The position numbers were made by a program, and so were the translations under genes. The notes under the pieces were generated by a model. That model was given only the letters and a program-made list of their open reading frames with translations, did no database searches and was not told the origin of the DNA. Below, one piece after another: positions 6,893 to 15,640 of a DNA stretch of 40,006 nucleotides. Numbering within the stretch: the stretch's first letter is position 1; each line of letters starts with the position of its first letter. The DNA lies in assembly GCA_030619405.1 (NCBI GenBank), contig JAUXBK010000001.1, forward strand, positions 1 to 40,006, given 5' to 3'. This DNA comes from Sedimenticola sp. GTDB taxonomy: Bacteria; Pseudomonadota; Gammaproteobacteria; Chromatiales; Chromatiaceae.

Positions 6893-8185
6893 TTATTCAA
6901 AAGGATGCCGTAGTACCACTGTCTCGGTGCGGTCCGGGCCGGTGGAGACCACGTCCACCGGGACGTCGGTCAGCTCTTCGATCTTGCGCAGGTAGGCGCG
7001 TGCATTCTCGGGCAGGTCGTCCAGGCTGCGGGCGCCGACGGTCGATTCCTGCCATCCGGGCAGTTCCAGATAGACCGGTTCGCACTTTTCAAACCCATCG
7101 GCTCCGACCGGTGGCACGGCCACTTCGGCCCCATCGAGTCGGTAGGCGACGCAGATCTTCAGGGTCTTCAGCCCGTCCAGCACATCCAGCTTGGTGATGC
7201 ACATGCCGGTGACGCTGTTGACCTCAAGGGAACGGCGCAGAGCGACCGCGTCGAGCCAGCCACAGCGGCGCTGGCGGCCGGTGGTGGCGCCGAACTCGTG
7301 CCCCTTTTCCCCCAGGTGCTGCCCCACCTCATCGAACAGTTCGGTGGGAAACGGGCCGGCACCCACGCGGGTGGTATAGGCCTTGACGATACCCAGGATG
7401 TAGTCAAGATGGCGCGGACCCACGCCGCTGCCGGCACAGGCGCCACCGGCGGTGGTATTGGAAGAGGTGACGAAGGGATAGGTCCCGTGATCGATGTCCA
7501 GCAGCGCGCCCTGGGCACCTTCGAACATGATGCTCTTGCCCTCAGCGCGCATCCGGTGCAGGGTACCCGGGATATCCTCGGCCAGCGGAGCCAGCCGTTC
7601 ACCCTGGGAAAGTGCCTGGTCCAGCACCTGCTGGTAATCCACGGTGTCGGTTTTGAAGTAGTGCTCCAGTGCGAAGTTGTGGTATTCCATCACCTCCCGC
7701 AGCCGCTCCTTGAACTGCTCCGGCCGGAGCAGTTCGCCGAAGCGTATGCCACGACGGGAGACCTTGTCCTCATAGGCTGGCCCGATACCCCGTCCAGTGG
7801 TGCCGATGGCCTGTTTGCCCCGAGCCAGCTCCCGGACCTGATCGAGGGCGATGTGGTAGGGCAGGATCAGCGGGCAGGATTCGCTGATACCCAGGCGCTC
7901 GATGGCCGGAACACCGCTTTTCGCCAGCATATCGATCTCTTCCAGCAGTGCGCTGGGAGAGAGCACCACGCCATTGCCGATCAAGCAGCGGACGCCGTCG
8001 CGCAGGATCCCGGACGGAACCAGATGCAGCACCGTCTGTTTGCCATCGATCACCAGGGTGTGGCCCGCGTTGTGCCCCCCCTGAAAACGCACCACGGCCT
8101 GTGCCTGGTCGGTCAGCAGGTCAACGATCTTCCCCTTCCCCTCGTCACCCCACTGGGTGCCGATGACTACAACGTTCTTGCCCAT
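6893..8185 (-). CDS. purA: Adenylosuccinate synthetase
   Basis: Joins IMP and aspartate using GTP to give adenylosuccinate, the first committed step to AMP. The 430-aa product has the N-terminal P-loop-like GDEGKGK with catalytic D14, catalytic H42 in GGHNAGHT, TGRGIGPAYEDK, the IMP-binding TTAGGACAGSGVGP region, and the C-terminal NKxD-equivalent ITKLDVLDGL. Length and motifs are standard. It closes the hfl-type superoperon after hisZ, 44 nt downstream, as in many gammaproteobacteria. A heptamer array begins immediately after its stop codon. Confidence 0.98.
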   Translation of the reverse strand: MGKNVVVIGTQWGDEGKGKIVDLLTDQAQAVVRFQGGHNAGHTLVIDGKQTVLHLVPSGILRDGVRCLIGNGVVLSPSALLEEIDMLAKSGVPAIERLGISESCPLILPYHIALDQVRELARGKQAIGTTGRGIGPAYEDKVSRRGIRFGELLRPEQFKERLREVMEYHNFALEHYFKTDTVDYQQVLDQALSQGERLAPLAEDIPGTLHRMRAEGKSIMFEGAQGALLDIDHGTYPFVTSSNTTAGGACAGSGVGPRHLDYILGIVKAYTTRVGAGPFPTELFDEVGQHLGEKGHEFGATTGRQRRCGWLDAVALRRSLEVNSVTGMCITKLDVLDGLKTLKICVAYRLDGAEVAVPPVGADGFEKCEPVYLELPGWQESTVGARSLDDLPENARAYLRKIEELTDVPVDVVSTGPDRTETVVLRHPFE

Positions 8186-8229
8186 TTTTAGACGCTCTTG
8201 TTAGATCTCAAGTAAGACAGACAGCGAAA

Positions 8230-9384
8230 TCAGATCACAGTGACAACCCACGCTTCACCCTGTTTCACCAGCATTTCCCCGCACTCCGTCTCACCGGCGC
8301 CCGCCCCCGGGAGGGACTGGATCACCCGCCGGCCCTGGGTCCGCAGCGACCTCACCTTCTGCATAAGCAGCGGGTCACTGGCGGCCGGTGACAGTATCGC
8401 GGGCTGCTCTGTCCGACGCTCCCGCCTCCCCAGGCGAAACAGCTGTTTCAGATCTGCACTGAAGCCACAGGCCGGTCTGGCCCGGCCGAACAGGCGGCCG
8501 ATATCATCGTAGCGCCCGCCCCGTGCAACCTCCTGACCCTGACCGGGGATGAAGGCGGCAAACACCACCCCGGTGTGGTAGTGGTAGCCCCTCAGCTCGG
8601 CGAGATCATAGTGTACCGGAATCCCGGGCACGCGTTCTCCCAGCAACGCAGCCAGGCGCCTGAGTCTCTCCAGGGCGGAGAGCACCGCCTCCCCTGCCCC
8701 TGCCAACTGTTCCGGTGCCTGCTCCAGCACCTCGTCCCCGCTCATTTCGGTCAGCCCGATCAGCATCTCCCCGAGCCCGTTCCTCAGCTCGAAGCCATCC
8801 ACCAGCACCTGCAGTTCAGGAACCGCCTTGCGCTGCAGGGCCTCGAACAGGGCCTGCTCCTGTACGTCGTCCAAGCCGGCCTGCTGTATCAGCCCCCGGT
8901 AGATACCCACATGGCCCAGATCCAGATAGATGTCGTCGATACCCGCACACTGCAGAGACTCGAGCATCAGGCAGAGGATCTCCAGTTCCGCCTCCACCCC
9001 GGCGTAGCCATAGAGCTCGGCACCGATCTGCAACGGTGAGCGGGAGGCCGCCAGCCCCTCACCCCGGCTGTTGAGCACAGTACCCAGGTAGCAGAGCCGG
9101 GTCGGGCCGTCATGCCGCAGTTTGTGGGCATCGATCCGCGCCGCCTGGGGGGTGATATCCGCCCGGATACCCAGGGTGCGGCCGGTAACCTGATCAGTCA
9201 GCTTGAAGGTCTGCAGTTCCAGGTCCGAGCCGGTTCCACTGAGCAGGGACTCCAGATACTCGATGAAAGGTGGAACTACGAGGTCATAGCCCCAGCGGTG
9301 GTAGAGATCCAGCAGTTCGCGCCGCAGCTCTTCCAGGGCCAGCGCCTCGGGCGGCAGAATCTCGTCTATACCCTCTGGCAGCAA
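8230..9384 (-). CDS. hisZ: ATP phosphoribosyltransferase regulatory subunit
   Basis: HisZ is a catalytically inactive histidyl-tRNA-synthetase paralogue that pairs with short-form HisG in the first step of histidine synthesis. The product (384 aa) matches with PPFIEYLESLLSGTG, the class II-like GIRADITPQAARIDAH and the C-terminal ARGGRYDDIGRLFG. The start is odd. The best reading starts with TTG at 9384, but the five in-frame codons just upstream (R-Y-E-H-W) also look like HisZ N-terminus, and they are preceded by a stop (TAG, 9400-9402). No ATG or GTG and no ribosome-binding site is present. It sits between DUF2065 and purA, as in Pseudomonas. Confidence 0.93.
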   Translation of the reverse strand: MLPEGIDEILPPEALALEELRRELLDLYHRWGYDLVVPPFIEYLESLLSGTGSDLELQTFKLTDQVTGRTLGIRADITPQAARIDAHKLRHDGPTRLCYLGTVLNSRGEGLAASRSPLQIGAELYGYAGVEAELEILCLMLESLQCAGIDDIYLDLGHVGIYRGLIQQAGLDDVQEQALFEALQRKAVPELQVLVDGFELRNGLGEMLIGLTEMSGDEVLEQAPEQLAGAGEAVLSALERLRRLAALLGERVPGIPVHYDLAELRGYHYHTGVVFAAFIPGQGQEVARGGRYDDIGRLFGRARPACGFSADLKQLFRLGRRERRTEQPAILSPAASDPLLMQKVRSLRTQGRRVIQSLPGAGAGETECGEMLVKQGEAWVVTVI

Positions 9385-9416
9385 CCAGTGTTCGTAACGC
9401 TATCTTCGAATGCTGT

Positions 9417-9602
9417 TCAATGAACGAAATAGAGCATGACGACACCCAGGACCATGCTGACCAGCCCGCCGATGCGCAGGGCGTGGTCATCCATCTCGCC
9501 CAGTGCCTGCATCATCCGCCGCATGGCCCCGGGGTTGAGAAAGGGCAGAACGCCTTCGATGACCATCACCAGCGAGAGGGCGATCAGGATCTCCTGCCAC
9601 AT
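9417..9602 (-). CDS. DUF2065 small membrane protein (YjeT-like)
   Basis: A 61-aa protein with two predicted transmembrane helices (about residues 4-20 and 43-59) and the family core VIEGVLPFLNPGAMRR. Function is unknown; the gene lies downstream of hflC in many gammaproteobacteria, where the E. coli member is yjeT. A strong GGAGG lies 5 nt upstream of the ATG. It is 33 nt upstream of the hisZ start. Confidence 0.9.
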   Translation of the reverse strand: MWQEILIALSLVMVIEGVLPFLNPGAMRRMMQALGEMDDHALRIGGLVSMVLGVVMLYFVH

Positions 9603-9695
9603 CTCAGCCTCCGGAAACAGGCCCGGGTTCGGCCACCCGATTCGGGCAGCAGGATACCCGGCGGCAGGATCTGGTCATCCCCCTGCCCGCCGTGA

Positions 9696-10571
9696 TCAGG
9701 GGTTCCCCCCCTGGCTGCGGAAGTATTTGAAGAACTCGGAGTCCGGTTCCAGGACCATCATGTCGCCGCCTTGAGTAAAAGACTCCCGATAGGCGCTGAG
9801 ACTGCGGTAGAAGGCATAGAACTCATGATTCCTGTTGTACGCTTTGGCGTAGACTTCTGCCGCCTTGCCGTCCCCCAGTCCCTTCAGTTCCTCCGCCTGC
9901 TTGAAGGCGTCCGCCAGAATCACGGTGCGCTGACGATCTGCGTCGGCGCGGATCCGCTCCGCCGCCTCGGCCCCTTTGGCCCGCAGGTCTCGCGCCACCC
10001 GACCACGCTCGGCACGCATACGATCATAGACCGAGCCACTCACCTCTGGTGGCAGGTCGATCTGTTTGACCCGCACATCCATGATCTCCACCCCGAGTTC
10101 ACCCGCCTTCTCATCCGAATCCTTGGTCAGCAACGCCATGATCTCCGCCCGCTCACCCGACACCACCTCCTGGATGGTGCGCTTGCCGAACTCGTTGCGC
10201 AGGCTGGTGTTGATCCGCTCCGCGAGCAGGCGTGCCGTCTTGTCCGGATCACCGCCGGTGGAGCGGTAGAACTGGGCCACGTCCGCGATACGCCACTTGG
10301 CGAAGGAGTCGACGATCACATCCTTCTTCTCCACGGTGAGGAAGCGTTCCGGCCGTGCATCCAGGGTCTGGATACGGGCATCGAACTTCTTCACCTCCTG
10401 GATGACGGGTATCCGCCAGTGCAGGCCCGGCTCATAGTTGGAATCCACGATCTCGCCCAGTCGCAGCTTGATCGCCGTCTCCCACTGATTCACCACGAAG
10501 GCGGAAGAGTAGATGATCGCGACCAGGATCGCGGCGATGATACCAAACAAACCTATCTTGCCACTGTTCAC
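9696..10571 (-). CDS. hflC: HflC, SPFH/band-7 membrane protein
   Basis: HflC and HflK form the large periplasm-facing cage around the FtsH protease and tune degradation of membrane proteins. The 291-aa product has one N-terminal membrane helix (about residues 6-27), then an SPFH domain (VVNQWETAIKLRLGEI onward) and a long charged helix rich in R, E and A (about 185-250). The start is GTG, and GTGA overlaps the hflK stop, indicating translational coupling. Order hflK-hflC-DUF2065 is conserved. Confidence 0.97.
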   Translation of the reverse strand: MNSGKIGLFGIIAAILVAIIYSSAFVVNQWETAIKLRLGEIVDSNYEPGLHWRIPVIQEVKKFDARIQTLDARPERFLTVEKKDVIVDSFAKWRIADVAQFYRSTGGDPDKTARLLAERINTSLRNEFGKRTIQEVVSGERAEIMALLTKDSDEKAGELGVEIMDVRVKQIDLPPEVSGSVYDRMRAERGRVARDLRAKGAEAAERIRADADRQRTVILADAFKQAEELKGLGDGKAAEVYAKAYNRNHEFYAFYRSLSAYRESFTQGGDMMVLEPDSEFFKYFRSQGGNP

Positions 10572-11740
10572 TGGCGCACCCCCCTGCTACGGCTCACGTC
10601 CCGCGACCCACGCTCCCGGTCTGCCCGCTTCTGGGGCCGGGAGGGCATGGTCTCCTGCGATCTGACGGCGGGCGCACCGGAGGTACGCTCCATCAGCTTG
10701 TCCAGTGGCAGATACATCAGGCTGTTGCTCCCTTTGGCATCCATGATCACCTTGCCGGTGCGGCTCAGCACATACTCGATGGTGTCCAGATAGAGACGCT
10801 GCCGGGTCACTTCGGGCGCCTTCTCGTACTCCGTCAGTACCGCCAGGAAGCGCGAGGTCTCACCCTCTGCCTCGGCGATCACCTTGTCCCGGTAGGCCTT
10901 GGCATCCTCGACCCGACGGGCGGCGCCACCCCGTGCCACGGGCACCACCTCGTTGGCGTAGGCCTCGGCCTGGTTCTCCAGACGTGCCTTGTCCTCCCGC
11001 GCCTTGATGGCATCGTCGAACGCCTCTTTCACCTGCTCCGGTGGCTTGGCCGGCTGCATGTTGACACTGGTTACCAGCAATCCACTGCGGTAGGCGTTGA
11101 TCAGCTGCTGGGCCCGCCGCATGATGTCATTGGCGATCGAGCCGCGACCCTCGGTGAGAATGAAGTCCAGATCGCTCTTGCCGACGGTCTCGCGCACCGC
11201 CGTCTCCGTGGCATCGCGCAGCGTCTTCTCCGGGCTCTGGTCCTGGAACAGATAATCCGGTGCATCCTGGATCTTGGACTGAACGGTCAGCTCCACGTCC
11301 ACGATATTCTCGTCCCGGGTCAGCATCTGCGCCTTGTGCCGGAAAGAGGAGATCTGATCCACGTTCACCTTCACCACGTCGTCGATCAACGGGACCAGGA
11401 AGTGGGGCCCCGGCTGAGTTACCTCCTTGTAGGCGCCGAAACGCAGCACCACGCCCCGTTCCGCAGGCTCCACCGTGTAGAAGCTCTTGACTACGAGCAG
11501 TACCAGCACAACGACCAGGAGGATGATACCCACCCTTTTCAGGTTGCCTGCCCCCGGGCCGGGAGCCGGGCTCCCGGAATCCCCACCGTCACCCTTGCCA
11601 CCGCCGCTGCCGCCACCGAACAGACCACCCAGCTTCTCCTGCATCTTTTTGACGACTTCGTCCAGATCAGGCGGTCCCTGATCACCACCCTTACCACTCC
11701 AGGGATCTTTATTGTCACCACCCGGTTCATTCCAGGCCAT
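10568..11740 (-). CDS. hflK: HflK, SPFH/band-7 membrane protein
   Basis: Partner of HflC in the FtsH-regulating complex. The 390-aa product begins with a cytoplasmic glycine-rich segment (about residues 38-66), followed by one membrane helix (about 70-86) and the SPFH domain starting FYTVEPAERGVVLRFG. The coiled-coil part around residues 235-290 contains REDKARLENQAEAYANEV. The C-terminal tail (from about 355) is arginine-rich and poorly ordered. A GGAG ribosome-binding site precedes the ATG. It overlaps hflC by 4 nt. Confidence 0.97.
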   Translation of the reverse strand: MAWNEPGGDNKDPWSGKGGDQGPPDLDEVVKKMQEKLGGLFGGGSGGGKGDGGDSGSPAPGPGAGNLKRVGIILLVVVLVLLVVKSFYTVEPAERGVVLRFGAYKEVTQPGPHFLVPLIDDVVKVNVDQISSFRHKAQMLTRDENIVDVELTVQSKIQDAPDYLFQDQSPEKTLRDATETAVRETVGKSDLDFILTEGRGSIANDIMRRAQQLINAYRSGLLVTSVNMQPAKPPEQVKEAFDDAIKAREDKARLENQAEAYANEVVPVARGGAARRVEDAKAYRDKVIAEAEGETSRFLAVLTEYEKAPEVTRQRLYLDTIEYVLSRTGKVIMDAKGSNSLMYLPLDKLMERTSGAPAVRSQETMPSRPQKRADRERGSRDVSRSRGVRQ

Positions 11741-11851
11741 TGAATACTCCAGTTTTCATCAGTAGATTCGTTTACGACGGAACGCCCTCTACAGCGATCC
11801 GTGAGAAAGTGCGATTTTAGGGGTGTTGAATAAGCGAGGCAAGCAACTTCT

Positions 11852-13135
11852 TCAGGCAATCAGCCGCTGCTCCAGAGTTGCCTCCTGCCGGCTGAGCTGT
11901 TCGAACACCCTGCGGGAGAGTTCCACTTCCAGTTCCCATCCCCCATCATCCGTCGCCTGCTCCATGATCACCTTGCCCAGCTCGAACAGCCGCGCACGCA
12001 TACGCCCATCTGCCGGACCGAGGCGCAGCTGCTTCCTGACATGGGCCTGGTGGAAATACTCCTCCAGCGCCTGCAACAGCAGTTCCACACCCGTTCCATC
12101 CCGGGCAGAGAGCCAGACACGGCGAGGCAACCCATCCTCCCCCCGCTCGAGGTTTGGCCCCGCGCCTTCCATCAGATCTATCTTGTTATAGACCTCGATC
12201 TGGGGCAGTTCATCGGCACCGATCTGCTGCAGTACATCGTTCACCTCGGCAACGCACACCGCCCGTTGCGGGCTCGCCGCATCGACGACATGCAGCAGCA
12301 GGGATGCCTCCGCGGTCTCCTGCAGGGTGGATTTGAATGCCGACACCAGCTCGTGCGGCAGCTGGGAGATAAAGCCTACGGTATCCGCCAGCACCAGTGA
12401 GCCCCGCCCGGGGAGCTCCACCCGGCGCAGGGTCGGATCCAGCGTGGCAAACAGCTGATCGGCCGCAAACACGTCGGAATCGGTCAGCCGGTTAAACAGC
12501 GTGGATTTTCCGGCATTGGTGTACCCCACCAGCGAGACCGTGGGCACCTCTGCCTTGCTGCGTGAGCGACGCCCCTGTCCCCGCTGGCTCTCCACCTTCT
12601 CCAGCCGGCACCGGATCTGGGAGATCCGGTTATTGAGCAGGCGGCGATCGGTCTCCAGCTGGGTCTCACCCGGACCACGCAGGCCGATACCACCCTTCTG
12701 GCGCTCCAGATGGGTCCAACCCCGTACCAAACGGGTGGAGAGATGCCTGAGCTGGGCCAGTTCCACTTGCAGCTTGCCTTCGAAGGAGCGGGCACGCTGC
12801 GCAAAGATGTCCAGGATCAGGCCGGTCCGGTCCACCACCCGGCACTCGAACTCCCGTTCCAGATTGCGCTCCTGGCTGGGGGAGAGGGGGTGGTTGAAGA
12901 TGACCAGCTCCGCGCCTTCACCGGCAACCGTCGACTTCACCTCCTCGGCCTTGCCGCGCCCGATATAGAGACGGGGGTCGGGAGAGCGCCGGCTCCCCAT
13001 CACCGTCGCCACCGGCCTGGCACCTGCGGAGAGCGCCAGCTCTTCGAATTCGGCCCTCTCGTCCGGGTCGGGGCGGGTCCCGATATCCACGTGTACCAGT
13101 ACCGCCTTTTCACCAATCTTGGGGCGATCAAACAT
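11852..13135 (-). CDS. hflX: GTPase HflX
   Basis: Ribosome-associated GTPase that splits stalled 70S ribosomes, for example after heat stress. The 427-aa product has the HflX N-terminal domain (up to about 180) with GLRGPGETQLETDRR, then the G domain: G1 GYTNAGKS (204-211), G3 DTVGF (251-255) and G4 NKID (307-310). The Shine-Dalgarno-like AGGAG lies about 20 nt upstream of the ATG, farther than usual. It lies between hfq and hflK as in E. coli. Confidence 0.97.
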   Translation of the reverse strand: MFDRPKIGEKAVLVHVDIGTRPDPDERAEFEELALSAGARPVATVMGSRRSPDPRLYIGRGKAEEVKSTVAGEGAELVIFNHPLSPSQERNLEREFECRVVDRTGLILDIFAQRARSFEGKLQVELAQLRHLSTRLVRGWTHLERQKGGIGLRGPGETQLETDRRLLNNRISQIRCRLEKVESQRGQGRRSRSKAEVPTVSLVGYTNAGKSTLFNRLTDSDVFAADQLFATLDPTLRRVELPGRGSLVLADTVGFISQLPHELVSAFKSTLQETAEASLLLHVVDAASPQRAVCVAEVNDVLQQIGADELPQIEVYNKIDLMEGAGPNLERGEDGLPRRVWLSARDGTGVELLLQALEEYFHQAHVRKQLRLGPADGRMRARLFELGKVIMEQATDDGGWELEVELSRRVFEQLSRQEATLEQRLIA

Positions 13136-13203
13136 CCAACACCACGACTGTAGCTCTCCTGTTATTCATCACGTAGCATTGCCAAATCCTGGCTGGCCCG
13201 CCA

Positions 13204-13458
13204 TCAATAATTACCCGGGTCGGTCGAACCTTCGGGTTGGTTGGCTGGCAGCCGGATATTCCGGGCCGGGACCACTGTCGAAATGGCATGTTTATAGACC
13301 ATCTGGCTGACTGTGTTTTTCAACAGCACCACGAACTGGTCGAAGGATTCGATCTGTCCCTGTAACTTGATTCCGTTCACCAGGAAGATTGATACCGGAA
13401 CACGCTCTTTGCGCAGGGTATTCAGGAAAGGGTCTTGTAAGCTTTGCCCCTTGGACAT
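13204..13458 (-). CDS. hfq: RNA chaperone Hfq
   Basis: Hexameric Sm-like protein that helps small RNAs pair with mRNAs. The 84-aa product starts MSKGQSLQDPFLN, has Sm1 (VSIFLVNGIKLQGQIESFD) and Sm2 (YKHAISTVVPAR) and the key residues Q8, F42 and the distal-face and rim arginines in the expected places. AAGGAG sits 7 nt upstream of the chosen ATG, which excludes the in-frame ATGs further upstream. The C-terminal tail is short. The 189-bp space to miaA may hold its own promoter (TGC-TAGACT on the minus strand) but the -35 is poor. Confidence 0.98.
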   Translation of the reverse strand: MSKGQSLQDPFLNTLRKERVPVSIFLVNGIKLQGQIESFDQFVVLLKNTVSQMVYKHAISTVVPARNIRLPANQPEGSTDPGNY

Positions 13459-13647
13459 GTGGTTCTCCTTGTTATTTTCTCTGGTGGTCATCGATCGGGA
13501 TCGCTGGTTATAATAACTGCTATCCAGACAGGGAATCAGTCTAGCACACAAGAAGATAGACCCCTATTTTACCGATATGCTCCAGGATAAAACATATTGC
13601 ACGATAGAGCCTCCTGGAACCGGATATATTCCTGTCCGCACAACCTT

Positions 13648-14598
13648 TCAGCTGAAGGCGGAGCGAATGATTTTCAAGGCCTGCGCAGATATATTCCCCT
13701 CCTCCTCGTCCAGCCAGTGAACTTCCGGGTCCGCCCGTAACCAGGTGAACTGTCGCTTGGCCAGCTGGCGAGTCGCCACCACACCCTTTTCGATCATGGT
13801 TTCCCGGTCCCACTTCCCCAGCAGGTACCTGACCATCTGCCGGTAACCGACCAGGCGCAGGGAGGGCATCTCCGGTGACAGATCCCAGCGTGCCAGCAAC
13901 TGCCGTACCTCCTGTTCGAAACCCTGTTTCAGCATGCGGTGGAACCGCGCCTCGATCCGCTGGTGCAACAGTGACCGCTCCCGTGGGGCACGGGCCAGCT
14001 TCAGCGGGTGATAAGGGAAGGGAGACAGGTTCCTCCTCCCCTGCAGACTGGACAGGGGTTGGCCGGTCAACCGGTACACCTCCAGCGCCCGCTGGATCCG
14101 TTGCGGGTCGTTGGGGTGTATCCGGTTCGCCGCTTTCGGGTCCACCTCCGCCAATTGCCGGTGCATGCCCGCCCAACCCACCCGGGCCGCCTCTTGTTCC
14201 AGCGCCGCCCGGGTCTTGGGGTCGGCGGCTGGAAGATTGGAGAGCCCCTGCTCCAGGGCACGAAAATAGAGCATAGTGCCCCCAACCAGCAGTGGGATCC
14301 GGTCGGCGCCGGTGATCTCTGCCATCTCCCGCAGGGCATCTTCACGAAAACGGGCGGCAGAATAGACCTCGGCCGGGTCACAGATATCGATCAGACGATG
14401 GGGGGCCCGCGCCAGCTCCGCTGCATCCGGCTTGGCGGTACCGATATCCAGCCCCCGGTAGACCAGAGCAGAGTCCACGCTGACGATCTCGCAGGGCAGC
14501 GACTGCACCAGCTCGATGGCCAGTTCGGTCTTGCCGGAGGCCGTGGGGCCCATCAGAAATATAGCCGGCTTACGCGCGATACCGGTGCCTGTTGCCAT
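13648..14598 (-). CDS. miaA: tRNA dimethylallyltransferase
   Basis: Adds a dimethylallyl group to A37 of tRNAs reading UNN codons, the first step to ms2i6A. The 316-aa product has the P-loop GPTASGKT (17-24), DSALVYRGLDIGTAKP, the LLVGGTMLYFRAL motif and the R-rich IQRALEVYRLTG segment. AAGGA lies 8 nt upstream of the ATG. Usually mutL directly precedes miaA; here about 1 kb with a toxin-antitoxin pair separates them, so miaA probably needs its own promoter. Confidence 0.98.
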   Translation of the reverse strand: MATGTGIARKPAIFLMGPTASGKTELAIELVQSLPCEIVSVDSALVYRGLDIGTAKPDAAELARAPHRLIDICDPAEVYSAARFREDALREMAEITGADRIPLLVGGTMLYFRALEQGLSNLPAADPKTRAALEQEAARVGWAGMHRQLAEVDPKAANRIHPNDPQRIQRALEVYRLTGQPLSSLQGRRNLSPFPYHPLKLARAPRERSLLHQRIEARFHRMLKQGFEQEVRQLLARWDLSPEMPSLRLVGYRQMVRYLLGKWDRETMIEKGVVATRQLAKRQFTWLRADPEVHWLDEEEGNISAQALKIIRSAFS

Positions 14599-14670
14599 TC
14601 AATATCCTTCTGCGGAACGATATGAATACTCCGCCGGTTGACAACCGTTGGTTTCGAGTTACGGCTCCAT

Positions 14671-14711
14671 CTCCCTCAAGGGAGGGGGGATTTAAGGGTT
14701 TTGCAAGAGCC
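14671..14711 (+). repeat. Dispersed palindromic repeat, TCCCTCAAGGGA family, copy 1
   Basis: CTCCCTCAAGGGAGGGGGGATTTA followed closely by TTTTGCAAGAGCC. Two further copies of the same roughly 45-nt sequence occur at 19075-19131 and 32958-33003. The rest of the miaA-toxin/antitoxin gap (14599-14828) shows no gene. Confidence 0.85.
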
Positions 14712-14828
14712 CCTTACATTTTGCCTTTAAACGCAAATGGCGATCATACGCTAATTCATCTTCACGAAAAATTGACACAGGGTCGACGACAACTGCGAAT
14801 GAGAATTGCTGTGGTCGAGGAGACCGGC

Positions 14829-14857
14829 TTGACCGGGGCTATAGTGTGGATTATTCT
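14829..14857 (+). promoter_or_regulatory. Promoter of the RHH antitoxin/MazF-like toxin pair
   Basis: A -35 TTGACC (14829-14834), 17-nt spacer and -10 TATTCT (14852-14857) stand about 35 nt upstream of the antitoxin start. Assigned by consensus. The -10 overlaps a palindromic operator candidate. Confidence 0.6.
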
Positions 14858-14874
14858 AGCTATATAAATCCACA
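14845..14874. promoter_or_regulatory. Palindromic operator of the toxin-antitoxin operon
   Basis: TGTGGATT (14845-14852) and AATCCACA (14867-14874) form a perfect 8-bp inverted repeat; counting the TAGCTA centre, 24 of 30 positions are symmetric. It covers the -10 region, the place expected for autorepression by a ribbon-helix-helix antitoxin. Confidence 0.65.
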
Positions 14875-14889
14875 TTATTGGGGGTGCAA

Positions 14890-15123
14890 TTGAAGACCGT
14901 TCAAATGACGCTTGATGACGCGTTGCTCAAAGAGGTCGACCGGGTTGTGAAGCGGCTCCACACAAGCCGTTCCGCATTCACACGGAATGCCCTTCGTGAG
15001 GCACTTGAACTTTACGCCATTGAGCAATTGGAACGTAAACATCGCCAGGGATACGAAAGGCATCCGGTTGCTGGTAACGAGTTCTCCATTTGGGAAAGGG
15101 AGCAGGCCTGGGGCGAGGAATGA
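14890..15123 (+). CDS. Ribbon-helix-helix antitoxin (MazE-like)
   Basis: Predicted DNA-binding antitoxin that neutralises the toxin encoded next. The sequence (L/M)KTVQMTLDDALLKEVDRV...TSRSAFTRNALREAL is a ribbon-helix-helix domain of the type found with MazF toxins, followed by a charged tail with EREQAW that should bind the toxin. I chose TTG at 14890 (77 aa) because GGGGGTG lies just upstream and the family usually starts with KTVQM; GTG at 14884 or ATG at 14917-like internal positions are alternatives. It overlaps the toxin gene by 4 nt (ATGA). The pair lies on the plus strand, against the flanking superoperon, so it was probably inserted between mutL and miaA. Confidence 0.8.
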   Translation: MKTVQMTLDDALLKEVDRVVKRLHTSRSAFTRNALREALELYAIEQLERKHRQGYERHPVAGNEFSIWEREQAWGEE

Positions 15124-15431
15124 AACACTGCGAAATTCGTTGGTACAAGTTTGCCCAACCAGATAAGAAGAGACCTGTCCTCATCCTGACACGGGATTCC
15201 GTATTGAAGTACCTCGGTGAAGTCACTGTTGCGCCAATTACCAGTACTGTCCGTGATATCCCGTCTGAAGTCTTTCTCTCGAAGGATGACGGCATGCCTC
15301 GAGATTGCGCTATCAATTGCGATCACCTGCAGACAGTTTCAAAAGGTAAGGTTGGCGCACTTATCACCTCTCTTCCTCGGGCAAGGATGGCTGCTGTCGG
15401 GCAGGCAATTCGCTTTGCACTCGCCATCTGA
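15120..15431 (+). CDS. MazF/PemK-family endoribonuclease toxin
   Basis: Predicted mRNA interferase. The 103-aa product has the family pattern: KRPVLILTRDSVL near the N-terminus, VTVAPITSTVRDIPSEVFL, then CAINCDHLQTVSKGKVG, and a C-terminal helix with VGQAIRFAL. The R in the RPVLILTR block and the T/S in APITSTVR are the usual catalytic-pocket positions. Size is normal. The ATG overlaps the antitoxin stop (ATGA), typical of coupled toxin-antitoxin genes. No frame damage is seen, so it may be active. The following 209 bp to mutL hold no recognisable gene. Confidence 0.85.
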   Translation: MKHCEIRWYKFAQPDKKRPVLILTRDSVLKYLGEVTVAPITSTVRDIPSEVFLSKDDGMPRDCAINCDHLQTVSKGKVGALITSLPRARMAAVGQAIRFALAI

Positions 15432-15640
15432 TTCAGCAACAGCCAGCGAATAACAATAGAAGAGTCGAAGAATCTATGGACCGGTCTGGTTGGGCCATAC
15501 CAGATTGCACTATGATCAGCGTTGGCAGCAGAATGAATTATGATCAGCAAACCTTTCGATCGCATAAGTACTCTCTTTCGGGGATATTGAACTCAAGTTT
15601 CGGAGTTTAAATAACATAAAAGGTTGTATCAGGTCTGGAA

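Noticed and set aside
13459..13647. Separate small gene between miaA and hfq
   Set aside because: No frame with start, ribosome-binding site and coding pattern; the in-frame upstream extension of hfq is excluded by the AAGGAG site.
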